A stretch of 64,000 bases of DNA from Roseimaritima multifibrata (GTDB taxonomy: Bacteria > Planctomycetota > Planctomycetia > Pirellulales > Pirellulaceae): NCBI RefSeq assembly GCF_007741495.1, contig NZ_CP036262.1:3410001-3474000 (forward strand), written 5' to 3'. The notes below the pieces were generated by a model, which was given only the letters and a program-made list of their open reading frames with translations, was not told the origin of the DNA and searched no databases. Shown here in pieces: positions 17,701 through 25,836 of this stretch. The position numbers were made by a program, and so were the translations under genes. How positions within the stretch are numbered: the first letter of the stretch is position 1; every line of letters begins with the position of its first letter.

Positions 17701-18372
17701 ATCAAAGAACCGGCCGAGTTTTTGCGAGATCAGATTCGCGAGATAGCTGTATCACACCCGAACTGCCGAATTGCGTTGATCTCTCATTCCATGGGTGGGC
17801 TGGTGGCTTGGTCCGCGCTGAGCCGTGAAGCACCCACGGTTGTGACCGATTTGTTTACATTGGGAACGCCATACGCCGGTTCATGCATGGCTCATTTTCA
17901 ATCCGACTTGGAACTTGTTGATGTGGCAGCCCGCTTTCTAGCATTTGACCGAGCCAGTTGGGAGATAGAACGCGACGGTTCGGGGGAAGCAATCGAAGTG
18001 CTGCGACCAGATAGCGTCTTGCGAAGGGAATGTTTGGCAAATGAGTTGCCGTCTCATGTTCGCGTTCATATCGCCGCAGGTAATAGTGGTCCTATCCAAT
18101 CGAGTGATCGCCAGCGTTGGACGTCTGGACTGCAACGACGCATTGAATTGGAATCGACCCCACCAAGATTGGTGGAAGACTTTAAAGTCTTGTTGGAAGC
18201 AGAGGAAATGTTGGACGGTTTAGGCGACGGTGCCGTCACCGTCGCCAGTGCAATGGCAGCCCCTCGATTCGACAGCCGAAAGGTGTTCCGTGTCTCGCAC
18301 ACCGGACTGCTGCGAGTCGACCGCAACGACGATATCAAACAGTGGCTGATCGACCTGCTTGGCAGTCGTTGA
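14740..18372 (+). CDS. Zinc ribbon / FHA-like / ABC transporter / alpha-beta hydrolase fusion, 1210 aa
   Basis: Domains in order: a zinc ribbon with Cys15, 18, 28 and 31; an FHA-like beta region at ~80-175; an ABC ATPase with Walker A GPSGAGKST (~210), signature ISGGQLRRA (~306) and Walker B VLVLDEPDSGLDP (~326); ABC-2-type membrane segments from ~463, split by a second Cys cluster (~670-700); a last hydrophobic segment ending GGGSLGFAQ (~815-835); and a hydrolase. The hydrolase has LVILIHGLEGG (~949), nucleophile elbow SHSMGG (~1012), LFTLGTPYAGS, and late GDGAVTV and SHTGLL that could supply Asp and His. This fits a lipase or PGAP1-like esterase placed outside the membrane. FHA-ABC half transporters (Rv1747 type) are known to be controlled by phosphorylation, but I know of none fused to a lipase. 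It starts at GTG 14740, coupled to the preceding gene. Confidence 0.85.
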   Translation: MNRVPDWTSEESGICFVCNHALEVNERCPRCSARANDRPAEMNWPRPSNHRIDIAEGTRTSSEWNASRLCRHPGLDRPLEVNQGRARLVSEQDVNYEGVLDANTRVLLWCPPHDNRQLYVRIVREMPSEDSWMTVRGKVTNQDVLAAGDLLTIGQYAWVLHVYAEGNGVGLEPVDPMHGATIEFNDLQVGNRLDIDHLGIGAGELVAVTGPSGAGKSTLITELAGHRCGRGEVRIGNVSRNESHDPAIYQIAYVPQQDIVHADLTIAQQVIDYVGLTCSAPASDEAERALRMVGLRDLTMRFPDQISGGQLRRARLAAAISRGPTVLVLDEPDSGLDPATAALIRGLLKTFSLLGMTVVTITHHYQEMTLFDRVIRLQDGRVTQNHGPDLSSGDSTNGLDVSNQNDGDNRPSWLSQMARLVKREGRFLWQGQLLDRLQPLPPDTSIKRRGQRRLVEVAGLLTRQLMILTVWMPLLFAISVAVASPTVENGLRSHLVGFLSVLSVIWMAASASHLSFTSTFKRTQFERLQGLNAYSLLLAKTIVLSFVGIVQTSIYLCSLILIRHAVLGEPAFYGKLDTGDGVGVVAIHERFFDQLDEHVWYVYGVLILVAVAATQLGLLISAASRGRSRVAAVVLPLVMMFQIVFSPFVIRADQSKLPAEDVYAGFWWHKDCEGIAGCPSRLIQYQASGRYLCSLCEERAEDGDSSELDDRDISDRIADNSQVPSRFATGISLASLTRHADLATRPFLGASNTEQDEINQKADVAFWEIYLADLTAKFGWGTLLGMAIAFHTATLLLSGSIRMPRFRAKKSSRATIIYLVLCFGACGGGSLGFAQEVSDQSVLPNLEKETIRLPVRDGKYDASSIGQLSHQAETDTKTAVWIPLTEKTKAGLWLLKLAGTIKDYQVSDREIRLSIPSGDDAGKDWSDVRKALFPPQLIGVDEIGEHRQLVILIHGLEGGRSTYRYLKPMLVEAGWYPLEMVYPNDGGIKEPAEFLRDQIREIAVSHPNCRIALISHSMGGLVAWSALSREAPTVVTDLFTLGTPYAGSCMAHFQSDLELVDVAARFLAFDRASWEIERDGSGEAIEVLRPDSVLRRECLANELPSHVRVHIAAGNSGPIQSSDRQRWTSGLQRRIELESTPPRLVEDFKVLLEAEEMLDGLGDGAVTVASAMAAPRFDSRKVFRVSHTGLLRVDRNDDIKQWLIDLLGSR

Positions 18373-18833
18373 TAGCTCGCGTTTACAGACATGAAATGGT
18401 TGGCAGTCTATGGACGCGTTGGACGCTCGTGTAATCTGCGAGTTCAAGACGGAGCCAAGCATCCGGCACAGACGAAAGAAGCAAGAAGTGAAACCCTGTC
18501 AGATCCGTATTAGTCAACCAGTTGTAGGCTGGCACACCATCGAAAGATAGCGCAGCAACCCAAGGCAGCAATCGCGAAGTCGGGCAACGTTGGCTCGAAC
18601 GGATTTGGACAATCATAGCGACGTTCTCAGAACACGCCCAATCGCTACTGGATGTTCTGCGGAGTTCGCTGCATCACCTCTTTCGCGGCGAGCATCCACC
18701 GACCTAACTTCCCAGTGGTCTGAATCGATCGTCTTTCCAAGTCAGCTGTCTCAATGTTCGCGCCGAGCTGTGAACCGTTGCTTTTCAGGGGCATGGCAGG
18801 GGAAAAGCTGCTTTTTCCATCCTACGGCTACGG

Positions 18834-19082
18834 CTACGGCGAGGCTTTAGGCTGCCCCTGGTTCACCATCCCCCTCACAATCGCCAGTAGGTCACCGCGT
18901 TGGCTTTCATTCAACTTGTGCCACGCTGTCAGTAGGTCGTCGGTTTGAACCTCTCCCTGCACCGATGACACCGCCCAGGACACCGTCGATTCTGATTGGC
19001 CGTTATTTCCTAGCGTTTCAGCAGGTTGTGAGAGTCCTGCCGGGGAAGCTGATTTGAAATTGCGAAAGCTCTCGCAAACCAG
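18834..19082 (-). pseudogene. Possible C-terminal relic of a recombinase or other protein
   Basis: A minus-strand frame without a start codon, bounded by stops at 19083 and 18834, ends with a protein-like sequence: VQTDDLLTAWHKLNESQRGD, then LLAIVRGMVNQGQ. Tails of this kind (helical, with a W-x-x-L pattern) follow some planctomycete tyrosine recombinases. No catalytic motif is present. It may be chance. Confidence 0.3.
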
Positions 19083-19084
19083 TT

Positions 19085-19127
19085 AACGCCCGCGGTCGCA
19101 TGTCGACCAGCGGGCGTTTTTTGTTTT
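19085..19127 (+). terminator. Rho-independent terminator (plus strand)
   Basis: AACGCCCGC at 19085-19093 pairs perfectly with GCGGGCGTT at 19110-19118; the inner GGTCG and CGACC pair too. TTTTTTGTTTT follows. It lies over 700 bases after the ABC-hydrolase gene, so either that transcript has a long 3' end or an unrecognised RNA is transcribed here. Confidence 0.75.
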
Positions 19128-19614
19128 CGCCCTATTTCTGGCGGTGTTACTGGTGCCACGGCCTTCGAACCCTGAGTTCTCGGTTTCGCGGCGAGAGTCC
19201 GGACTGACAAACTCGACCTCTCTGGTTCGCCTCACGCCCCAAAGACTCCGTGCGAGAACTCTCTGGATCTCTACCCGCGACAGTGCTGTGGCTCACGCCG
19301 CTCGAATTGGTTTGCGAGCCGGTTTGCGTGGTGGCGTGCTCTTCGGCGCAGCCAGCGAAGCGGTCGGGAAAAAACAAATCTAAGTAAAACTGCAGCCGAA
19401 GGTTCTCGGTGTCCTCCTCGGGGGAGCGGAGGAATCTCACTATCTATCAGGCGAAATCCCACGTCCTTAAACGGCCGTAGGCTGCTTTTGACCGATTCTC
19501 GGGGGATTGATCAGCGAATCCCGAAAAAATTGTGAGATGGTTTCGTCCTGGTAAGTGGAACCCTCGACGGTCAACTTACCGAAACCCAAATCCCAAAGCC
19601 AATCAAGATCCGCC

Positions 19615-20256
19615 ATGCTTCAAAATCGTTTTACCATCATGTTCGAAATCGCCTTCGTCTTTGCCGCGGTCTCATTCGCCCCAAATTCCAGCGAGGCGGC
19701 CCTTGTGATCGATATTCAAGAAATCGGCAGCGACGTCGTAGCGACTGGGTCAGGAACTGCAAACCTCGCGGGACTGTCTTTTAATTTTGATGGGGGTGGG
19801 ACCGCGTACATGGAACCATCGTCTACGGATATCCAGATAGGTGGACCGAATATGGTTGATTGGTATTCAGCGACCCTAGAGCCCACTAGTTTTGGAACAG
19901 GTATGCCATCGGTTCCCGATCTAATTACAGGGCCAAGGTGGGGAGTTGCCAATGGATATCTGTTGGTACCAAAGGACTATGCGTCAGGAACTTTTCTATC
20001 CAGCACTTCCACGTGGAACAACACGACCCTCGCGGATCTTGGTGTCACGTCAGGAACCTACACTTGGACTTGGGGGGCGGGAAGCGATCAGGACTCGTTG
20101 ACCCTAAATGCTGGCGGCACCACCGCAGTTCCCGAACCGTCTTCATTACTTTTGATGGGGCTCGCATGCGGTGGCTTAATGTACCGCCGAAAGTCGCATC
20201 GTGAGCTGAAAAACAGGCGGCGATTCCTGCGGAACCCATCACGCATCCATCCTTGA
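19615..20256 (+). CDS. PEP-CTERM sorting-domain protein
   Basis: A secreted protein with an N-terminal hydrophobic segment (MFEIAFVFAAVSFAPNSSEA) and a classical PEP-CTERM tail: VPEPSSLLLMGLACGGLMYR, then a basic end. Such proteins are handled by exosortase, which recognises the PEP motif (known). The mature part is a beta-rich Gly/Thr/Ser domain with no enzyme motif, probably an envelope or matrix protein. The frame opens at GTG 19555, but ATG 19615 (or ATG 19639) puts the signal peptide close to the start. Unusually, about 20 residues follow the PEP-CTERM basic cluster. Confidence 0.8.
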   Translation: MLQNRFTIMFEIAFVFAAVSFAPNSSEAALVIDIQEIGSDVVATGSGTANLAGLSFNFDGGGTAYMEPSSTDIQIGGPNMVDWYSATLEPTSFGTGMPSVPDLITGPRWGVANGYLLVPKDYASGTFLSSTSTWNNTTLADLGVTSGTYTWTWGAGSDQDSLTLNAGGTTAVPEPSSLLLMGLACGGLMYRRKSHRELKNRRRFLRNPSRIHP

Positions 20257-20379
20257 TCGCTGCCGAATTCAAAATCCTGGCACACGATATTTAACAATTT
20301 CTCGGACCTCCTCTTTGTCGCCTGCATTCTTGCCTGAGCAGGCGAATTTCAATATTTTCTATTGGTAGAGAAAGAAACC

Positions 20380-21657
20380 TTGATAAGCAAAACTTTTTCT
20401 GGGCTGCTGCTTGGCATTTTGATAGTCGCCTTTCAGGTTTTCGGGGACGGTGCATCCGCGAGAGAACCTCAAGACCAAAGTACTGCAGGCCAAAGTGCTC
20501 AAGACAGCGCCTTGCCCGCAGACTGGATTCTGGCGGCAGAGGCAAGCTCGGGACTCTATTTCCTCGGCCTGAACCGAACAGATGGAATTCAAGCGAACGC
20601 CGTTAATAGCCTTCGTGGCTCTTTCAAGCCAGGAAAGCCTAAGCTCAACCGAGCTTACAAAGAAATCTTCAATGTGGCAGGCGAGCATTTTAAGGCAATC
20701 GAATCGTTGGACTCCACTGAGGAAGAAAACGTTTGGAAGGCAAAGATGGAAGTGCTGGAACTGTTAAGCGATAGCTCTGATACGCAAGTTCTTCAATCCT
20801 TCGTAAACGCGGCGCAATCCGCTACAAATCTGGGTCTGGCAATTATTGAAGTCAATAAAGCGAGAAAGGAATTGACAAAAGTCTGGCGTGAAAGGGTCTT
20901 GCCCGCGATCCAGCATTTCAGCGGCAGTGAATCGGAAAGCCCACTTATTGATGTGAATGTTGGTTTTCTTCGCCGATCGGTTTGGGGGATGACGAAGAAC
21001 GTTTCTGGCAAAGACTTAAACAACGTAACGCTCAACCTGCAGATTGTACAAAGCAACAAATATCAGCTGCCCGAACGAGTCTATTTCATTCGATCTTGGC
21101 GAGCTGGCGAGACGATCTACCTGAATCCATTTACGGGCCACGTCATTCTGACACCGGACTCCGATGCGAAACCGATGAACAACGCGGTTGTTCATTTCAA
21201 CGTTTGGTCGGACGAAGGCTCGAATTCTAACCAGCCGGCTAAGATCGTTGCTGGGTATGGTGTTCGGGATCCGTTTGTCAATAAATTGGTTCGACCAAAT
21301 CAGAAATTCGTAAGCGTTTCCGATGACGAAATATTGGTGTTGTCGCTGACTCGCGTCGGTCCGACTAGAAATGGGACTCGCGCAATTCGGGCAACGATGC
21401 AAGTCACTTCGCTGAAGAACAAGAAGAAGTCAACGACGACACTTCAGGGGGCGTGGACGGAGAATAGGAAGTCGATGAACGGGGCCCATCCTGACACCGT
21501 CTACTTCACATTGGTGGGACCTTCAAGCAATAACGCTCGCAGGAAAAACCCTCGAACTTTTTCTCCAAGGCAGAATGCTACGACGTTCAGATGGACCAGT
21601 GACGGTTGCAAAATTAATTGGAATGGCAGGAGCCACGTCTTCGTGCCTGTTCCATAA
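20380..21657 (+). CDS. Secreted hypothetical protein (about 425 aa)
   Basis: It has a signal peptide (SGLLLGILIVAFQVFGDGAS) and probable cleavage at ASA-RE. No ATG precedes it in frame; TTG 20380 (preceded by an AGAAAGAAA purine stretch) or TTG 20362 is the likely start. The middle is helical (residues ~85-190) and the C-terminal half is beta-rich and basic. I recognise no family. It follows the PEP-CTERM gene by 120 bases in the same direction but seems to be a separate unit. Confidence 0.7.
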   Translation: MISKTFSGLLLGILIVAFQVFGDGASAREPQDQSTAGQSAQDSALPADWILAAEASSGLYFLGLNRTDGIQANAVNSLRGSFKPGKPKLNRAYKEIFNVAGEHFKAIESLDSTEEENVWKAKMEVLELLSDSSDTQVLQSFVNAAQSATNLGLAIIEVNKARKELTKVWRERVLPAIQHFSGSESESPLIDVNVGFLRRSVWGMTKNVSGKDLNNVTLNLQIVQSNKYQLPERVYFIRSWRAGETIYLNPFTGHVILTPDSDAKPMNNAVVHFNVWSDEGSNSNQPAKIVAGYGVRDPFVNKLVRPNQKFVSVSDDEILVLSLTRVGPTRNGTRAIRATMQVTSLKNKKKSTTTLQGAWTENRKSMNGAHPDTVYFTLVGPSSNNARRKNPRTFSPRQNATTFRWTSDGCKINWNGRSHVFVPVP

Positions 21658-22200
21658 TCGGAGGAACGCTTTCATCCCTGTTTTTGTAAGTGGGGGCTTT
21701 TGAAATTTAGTGGCTGATCGGTCGTAACCAACTAGGAACGGTTCATCTGTCTAGCGAATTTTTGATCTCTCCCACCGGCGTACAGCCGCAATGGCCACAG
21801 GAGATCATTCGTCCTGAACAAAATCACGTGGTGCCCGCTGGCGTTTCCGTGTTCGACGTTGTTGTACCTTGTCCCAAAGCTCTTTGGTGACCCGCGGGGT
21901 ACGAACATTGTCAGATTCTTGCTCGTCGCTCTGGTAAGATTGACGCTTGGCGTTCTGCTTTTGACGAGAGTTCTGGCTGCCTGATAATCGATCATCCCAG
22001 CCAGTTAGCCAGTTAGCCAGTTAGCCAGTTCGTTGTTGTTGGCGGTTGTTTTTCGGTGGATAATGGTCGCGTCCGACGAAATGGGCCCTCGCCACTCGTG
22101 TCGCCCGAGATCCGTTCTCCGATAGCAGGATCTCCCAATATCAGGGGCTTGCCCCGGTTCGCTGGTCTCCTTCATCCTTTTCCTCTGTGCGGTGTTTTGT
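21658..22200. other. Intergenic region with an 8-bp tandem repeat
   Basis: No gene is supported. At 21996-22032 TTAGCCAG is repeated about four times. The remainder is presumably the promoter region of the DUF1080 fusion gene. Confidence 0.5.
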
Positions 22201-24120
22201 ATGAGCTTTTTGAAATGTGTTGGCAAATGCACCGCCGTGTTTGCCTTGACGTCTGTGGTCAGTGTCACTAGTTCTGCGTTCGCGCAGACGGGCGTCAATC
22301 AACTTAGCGAAGCCGAAAAACGGAGTGGATGGACTTTACTGTTCGATGGAAATTCCGTTGATGGCTGGCGAAACTATCAACAGGACTCCATCATCAAGGG
22401 CTGGAAAGTCGTCGACGGGGCCTTGGTCCGCTCTGCAAAGGGCGCCGGCGACATCGTCACCAAGGAAAGCTACGACGCGTTTGAATTGCTGCTGGATTAC
22501 AAGATCAGCCCCGAGGGAAACAGCGGCCTGATGTTTCATGTGACTGAAGACAATCCCAAACCATGGCAAAGCGGCCCCGAAATTCAGATTCAAGACAACG
22601 TGGACGGACATGATCCACAAAAGGCCGGCTGGCTGTATCAGTTGTATCGGCCGACGGTGCCGAATTGGGTGCAAGACAAGACGCTGGTCGATTCGTCACG
22701 TCCGGCCGGACAATGGAACCAAATCTATTTGCGGATTGCGCCACAGGGCTGCGAAGTCTGCTTGAACGGTGTCCGTTATTTCAGGTTCAATGTGGGCGAT
22801 AAAGATTGGAATCAAAAGGTCGCGTCAAGCAAGTTCGCGAAGTTCAAAGCGTTTGGCAAAGCAGGCAACGGACATATTTGTTTGCAAGACCACGGCGATG
22901 AAGTTGCGTTTCGCAATATCAAAGTACGCCGCATCGCCAAAGACGGTAGCGTCCCCCAACCCATTGACGGCAAGCTTGACCTAAACCGTGAACTCGCCTT
23001 TCCCAAATTGGAGTGGGACCAAAGAGAAGCCGTTGACGAAAACGGAAAACTCCAGGCGCTGCGCATCATCGAATTGACGTACGCCAAAGACGACAGCAAT
23101 CGGCTGTTCGCCGCGTCGCAGCATGGTGAGATCTGGACCTTCGATAATAACCCTGACGTCACCAAGTCCCATCTCGTGATGGACATGCGATCCGAAGTGG
23201 CCGCTTGGGATAGCGGTGGTGGCAATGAGCAAGGCCTTTTGGGGCTGGCAATGCACCCTGAATTCAAATCGAATCAAAAGTTCTATCTCTACTACTCGGA
23301 CGCCGACAACGCTCGATCCGTGGTTAGCGAATTTACGATGTCCAAAGATGATCCAAACAAAGCCAATGCAAAGTCCGAACGTGTGGTGATGGAAATCGCA
23401 CAGCCGTACAAGAATCACAACGGTGGCAGTATCGAATTTGGTCCCGATGGTTACCTGTACATTGGGCTGGGTGATGGTGGCGACCGCAACGACCCCAAAG
23501 CATCGGGGCAAGATCTTTCGCAGTTGCTCGGTTCGATCTTGCGTATCGATGTCGATCATCCCGAAGGGGATAAGAACTACGGTATTCCTAGCGACAATCC
23601 GTTTGTTAAAACGACAGGAGCACGACCGGAGATTTACGCGTTTGGATTACGCAATCCCTGGCGACTTGCCTTCGACCGCCAGACGGGCGACCTGTGGATG
23701 GGGGATGTCGGCCAAGAGCTCTGGGAAGAGATCAATGTAATTACCAAAGGGGGCAACTACGGCTGGAGCAGTCGCGAGGGAACCAATAGTTTTGGAAACC
23801 GTCCCGTCGTCGCCGGCATCAGTGACCCGATTGACCCGGTGTGGCAATACGATCACCGCATCGGCCGGTCGGTGACCGGCGGCCGCGTGTATCGAAACAA
23901 GCGTCTGCCGCAGCTGGATGGCAAGTACCTGTATGCCGATTACGTGACCGGCGTGGTCTGGGCGTTGTCATTCGATCCCGCAACTAAACGGGTGACCGCG
24001 AACGAACAAGTGATCCCCGAAGGCACTCAAGTCCTAGCGTTTGGCGAAGATCAAACGGGTGAAATCTATTACTGCACCGAAAGCACCCGCGGCGACTGTA
24101 TTTACCGATTCGCACAGTAG
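22201..24120 (+). CDS. Secreted DUF1080 (3-keto-disaccharide hydrolase) / PQQ-type sugar dehydrogenase fusion
   Basis: ATG 22201 begins a signal peptide (VFALTSVVSVTSSAFAQ). Residues ~40-245 are a DUF1080 domain: GWTLLFDGNSVDGWRNY, GNSGLMFHV and GPEIQIQDN. DUF1080 proteins are lectin-fold glycan binders or hydrolases acting on 3-keto sugars. Residues ~265-635 are a glucose/sorbosone dehydrogenase beta-propeller: GGGNEQGLLGLAMHPEF, NHNGGSIEFGPDGYLYIGLG, GLRNPWRLAFD, GDVGQELWEEIN and GGNYGW, all classical for PQQ-dependent soluble sugar dehydrogenases. It would act outside the cytoplasm, oxidising sugars while the partner domain binds or cleaves the keto-product. The combination is typical of planctomycete polysaccharide degradation. 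It is a single-gene unit. Confidence 0.9.
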   Translation: MSFLKCVGKCTAVFALTSVVSVTSSAFAQTGVNQLSEAEKRSGWTLLFDGNSVDGWRNYQQDSIIKGWKVVDGALVRSAKGAGDIVTKESYDAFELLLDYKISPEGNSGLMFHVTEDNPKPWQSGPEIQIQDNVDGHDPQKAGWLYQLYRPTVPNWVQDKTLVDSSRPAGQWNQIYLRIAPQGCEVCLNGVRYFRFNVGDKDWNQKVASSKFAKFKAFGKAGNGHICLQDHGDEVAFRNIKVRRIAKDGSVPQPIDGKLDLNRELAFPKLEWDQREAVDENGKLQALRIIELTYAKDDSNRLFAASQHGEIWTFDNNPDVTKSHLVMDMRSEVAAWDSGGGNEQGLLGLAMHPEFKSNQKFYLYYSDADNARSVVSEFTMSKDDPNKANAKSERVVMEIAQPYKNHNGGSIEFGPDGYLYIGLGDGGDRNDPKASGQDLSQLLGSILRIDVDHPEGDKNYGIPSDNPFVKTTGARPEIYAFGLRNPWRLAFDRQTGDLWMGDVGQELWEEINVITKGGNYGWSSREGTNSFGNRPVVAGISDPIDPVWQYDHRIGRSVTGGRVYRNKRLPQLDGKYLYADYVTGVVWALSFDPATKRVTANEQVIPEGTQVLAFGEDQTGEIYYCTESTRGDCIYRFAQ

Positions 24121-24249
24121 GTTGAACCCAATCGTTGGGGCGAGTTTCATTTTCGATCGTGGAGGAGCTCGATATTGTCAAGTTCGTTTGAGCCGCCGGG
24201 TGGTAGTCTGGGTTTAGATACAGGTTCGGCATATAAGGGAACGTAGACA

Positions 24250-24430
24250 GCAAGGAACCGGGGCTATCGCCCAAACGGCTCAGTTGGTTGGAGACAGCAA
24301 GCAACCGGGGCTATCGCCCATGCGGTTCAGTTGTTGGAGACAGCGAGAATTCAGGAACCGGGGCTATCGCCCAAACTGCTCATTTGTTGGAGACACCAAG
24401 CAACCGGGGCTATCGCCCAAACGGTTCGGT
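24250..24430 (+). repeat. REP-type palindrome array, four direct copies upstream of the transposase
   Basis: Cores of ACCGGGGCTATCGCCC begin at 24257, 24304, 24357 and 24403 (spacing 46-53 bases), each followed by a CGG-like arm and a TTGTTGGAGACA-like spacer. Within each core GGGC and GCCC pair around TATC, and CCG/CGG extends the stem across a small bulge. These are REP-type hairpins served by the neighbouring RAYT. Confidence 0.9.
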
Positions 24431-24448
24431 TTTTTTGGAGAGAGGGCA

Positions 24449-24937
24449 ATGGAAATACATGATGAACCTGTTGGTTTTTTTATTACGTGGACTGTTTATG
24501 GCACCTTCCTGCAAGGCGATTCGCGATGGTGGAGAAAACGAGACGTTGGGGAGCGTCCGCCACAGCCACTTCTGGAACAATGGCATCGAGATCGACTGAC
24601 GCATGATGTCATACTTCTCAACGACGACCATCGTAAAAGTGTGGAATCCGAAGTTGGATTCCATTGTCAGAACCGCGGTTGGAAGCTTTGGGTTGTTAAC
24701 CCACGAACCAACCATGTTCACGTCGTGGTGACGGCTCCAGGATTTGCAGGAGATAAAGTTCGTAATCAATTGAAAGCGAACTGCACTCGAGGGATACGAG
24801 AGATTGACGATCGCTTTGTTGATCGTCCGGTCTGGTCCATAAAAGGTGATGTCGAATTTCTGAAGACGGACGATGACCTGGAACGAGTGATTCTGTACGC
24901 GAGCGAGGCACAGGACCGCATGGAGCGAGGAAAATGA
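24449..24937 (+). CDS. REP-associated tyrosine transposase (RAYT, IS200/IS605-like Y1)
   Basis: A 162-residue single-domain protein. The metal-binding HUH motif is NHVHVVV near residue 93, and the likely catalytic tyrosine lies in VILYASEAQ near the C-terminus. FFITWTVYGTFLQGD at the start is typical of Transposase_17 proteins. RAYTs nick and join single-stranded DNA at REP hairpins and are usually domesticated, non-mobile genes. ATG 24449 is chosen because GGAGAGAGG precedes it at good spacing; a longer frame extends upstream but is only repeat sequence. Four hairpin copies lie upstream and six downstream. Confidence 0.9.
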   Translation: MEIHDEPVGFFITWTVYGTFLQGDSRWWRKRDVGERPPQPLLEQWHRDRLTHDVILLNDDHRKSVESEVGFHCQNRGWKLWVVNPRTNHVHVVVTAPGFAGDKVRNQLKANCTRGIREIDDRFVDRPVWSIKGDVEFLKTDDDLERVILYASEAQDRMERGK

Positions 24938-24940
24938 TAT

Positions 24941-25260
24941 GAGCCGTTTGGGCGATAGCCCCGGTTTTGTCAGCCGGGATTTAGGAACCGGGGCTATCGC
25001 CCAAACGGTTCGTTTGTTGGAGGTTTTTGTAAGCCAGGATTCAGGAACCGGGGCTATCGCCCAAACGGGTCGTTTGTTGGCGGTTTTTGTCAGCTAGGAT
25101 TCAGGAACCGGGGCTATCGCCCAAACGGTTCGTTTGTTGGCGGTTTTTGTCAGTCAGGATTTAGGAACCGGGGCTATCGCCCAAACGGCTCGTTTGTTGG
25201 CGGTTTTTGTCAGCCGGGATTTTGGAACCGGGGCTATCGCCCAAACGGCTCATTGGTTGG
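24941..25260 (+). repeat. REP-type array downstream: one inverted copy plus five copies of an exact 60-bp tandem unit
   Basis: An inverted core lies at 24941-24965, directly after the transposase stop. From 24961 to 25260 follow five direct units of exactly 60 bases with cores at 24987, 25047, 25107, 25167 and 25227. Spacers differ by only a few bases, so this part expanded by tandem duplication. The inverted first copy could form a large hairpin with the next unit. Confidence 0.9.
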
Positions 25261-25633
25261 AGGCAGGCAGGATGTAGATTAACACAATGACCAATAGCTG
25301 ACTCAGCGCGAAAATCTGAAAGCGACGGGCGAGAAAAGGACGTTTTGAATCCTGGTGAGGTTGATGATTTGCACATCGACGCGTTGGCTTATGTCTTTCA
25401 GAGACGTGTTCGCCGGAGGTGAGTTTTGGTTTTTCGCGTGTTTGGCGTTTTTCGCGGTTGTTCCTCCTGCAGAATGATTGTCCGTCTGATTGATGAACCG
25501 CGAAAGAGACGAAATACGCGAAAGCAGTTATCGGGAAGGGGCGCGTGAATCGTTGAAAGATGATCTCCGTGAGGACAGACTCTGTTCTCCGAGTTCTTTC
25601 AATTTTGTCAGGGCAATCGATGGCGAGACCATC

Positions 25634-25729
25634 ATGGATGAAGTTAGTCTTTTGGGATCACTGGGACTCCTTCCTGCTTCTAAAACCGAACCGACCTTTC
25701 ACGATTGCCTAAGAGGGCATCTGCGGTAA
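25634..25729 (+). CDS. Possible 31-aa peptide within a conserved element (copy A)
   Basis: ATG 25634 starts MDEVSLLGSLGLLPASK. The ~80 bases upstream and the first ~30 coding bases closely match the region at 55540-55650, where the peptide starts MTEVSLLESLDQ. Shared blocks include TGAAAGATGATCTC, a GCTCTCCG-like block and GAAGTTAGTCT. The frame can also be extended upstream to 25490. This copy ends early and may be decayed. Whether the conserved part is a peptide gene or a structured RNA is unknown. Confidence 0.4.
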   Translation: MDEVSLLGSLGLLPASKTEPTFHDCLRGHLR

Positions 25730-25836
25730 ATGGACTGTGAAGTTAGCTTGCCGGGGCTGTGATGTTTTCTCCAAGACGTACACGTCCGTGAGCTAGCTGT
25801 CGCCGCGTGTGAACGAAGCACTCTTGCTTTGCTTTG

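Larger units (their letters stand above)
18373..19614. other. Long intergenic region with relics
   Basis: No intact gene is supported. It contains a short triplicated CTACGG run (about 18823-18839), a minus-strand open frame that may be the tail of an integrase (18834-19082) and a strong hairpin with a T-run (19085-19127). Sequence between 19130 and 19550 shows nothing I can interpret. Confidence 0.5.

Noticed and set aside
19130..19200. tRNA gene on the minus strand (GGGTTCGAA motif)
   Set aside because: The T-loop-like sequence lacks a matching T-stem and no cloverleaf can be formed.
24250..25260. CRISPR array
   Set aside because: Repeats are hairpin cores with near-identical spacers and flank a RAYT gene; there are no unique spacers and no cas genes.
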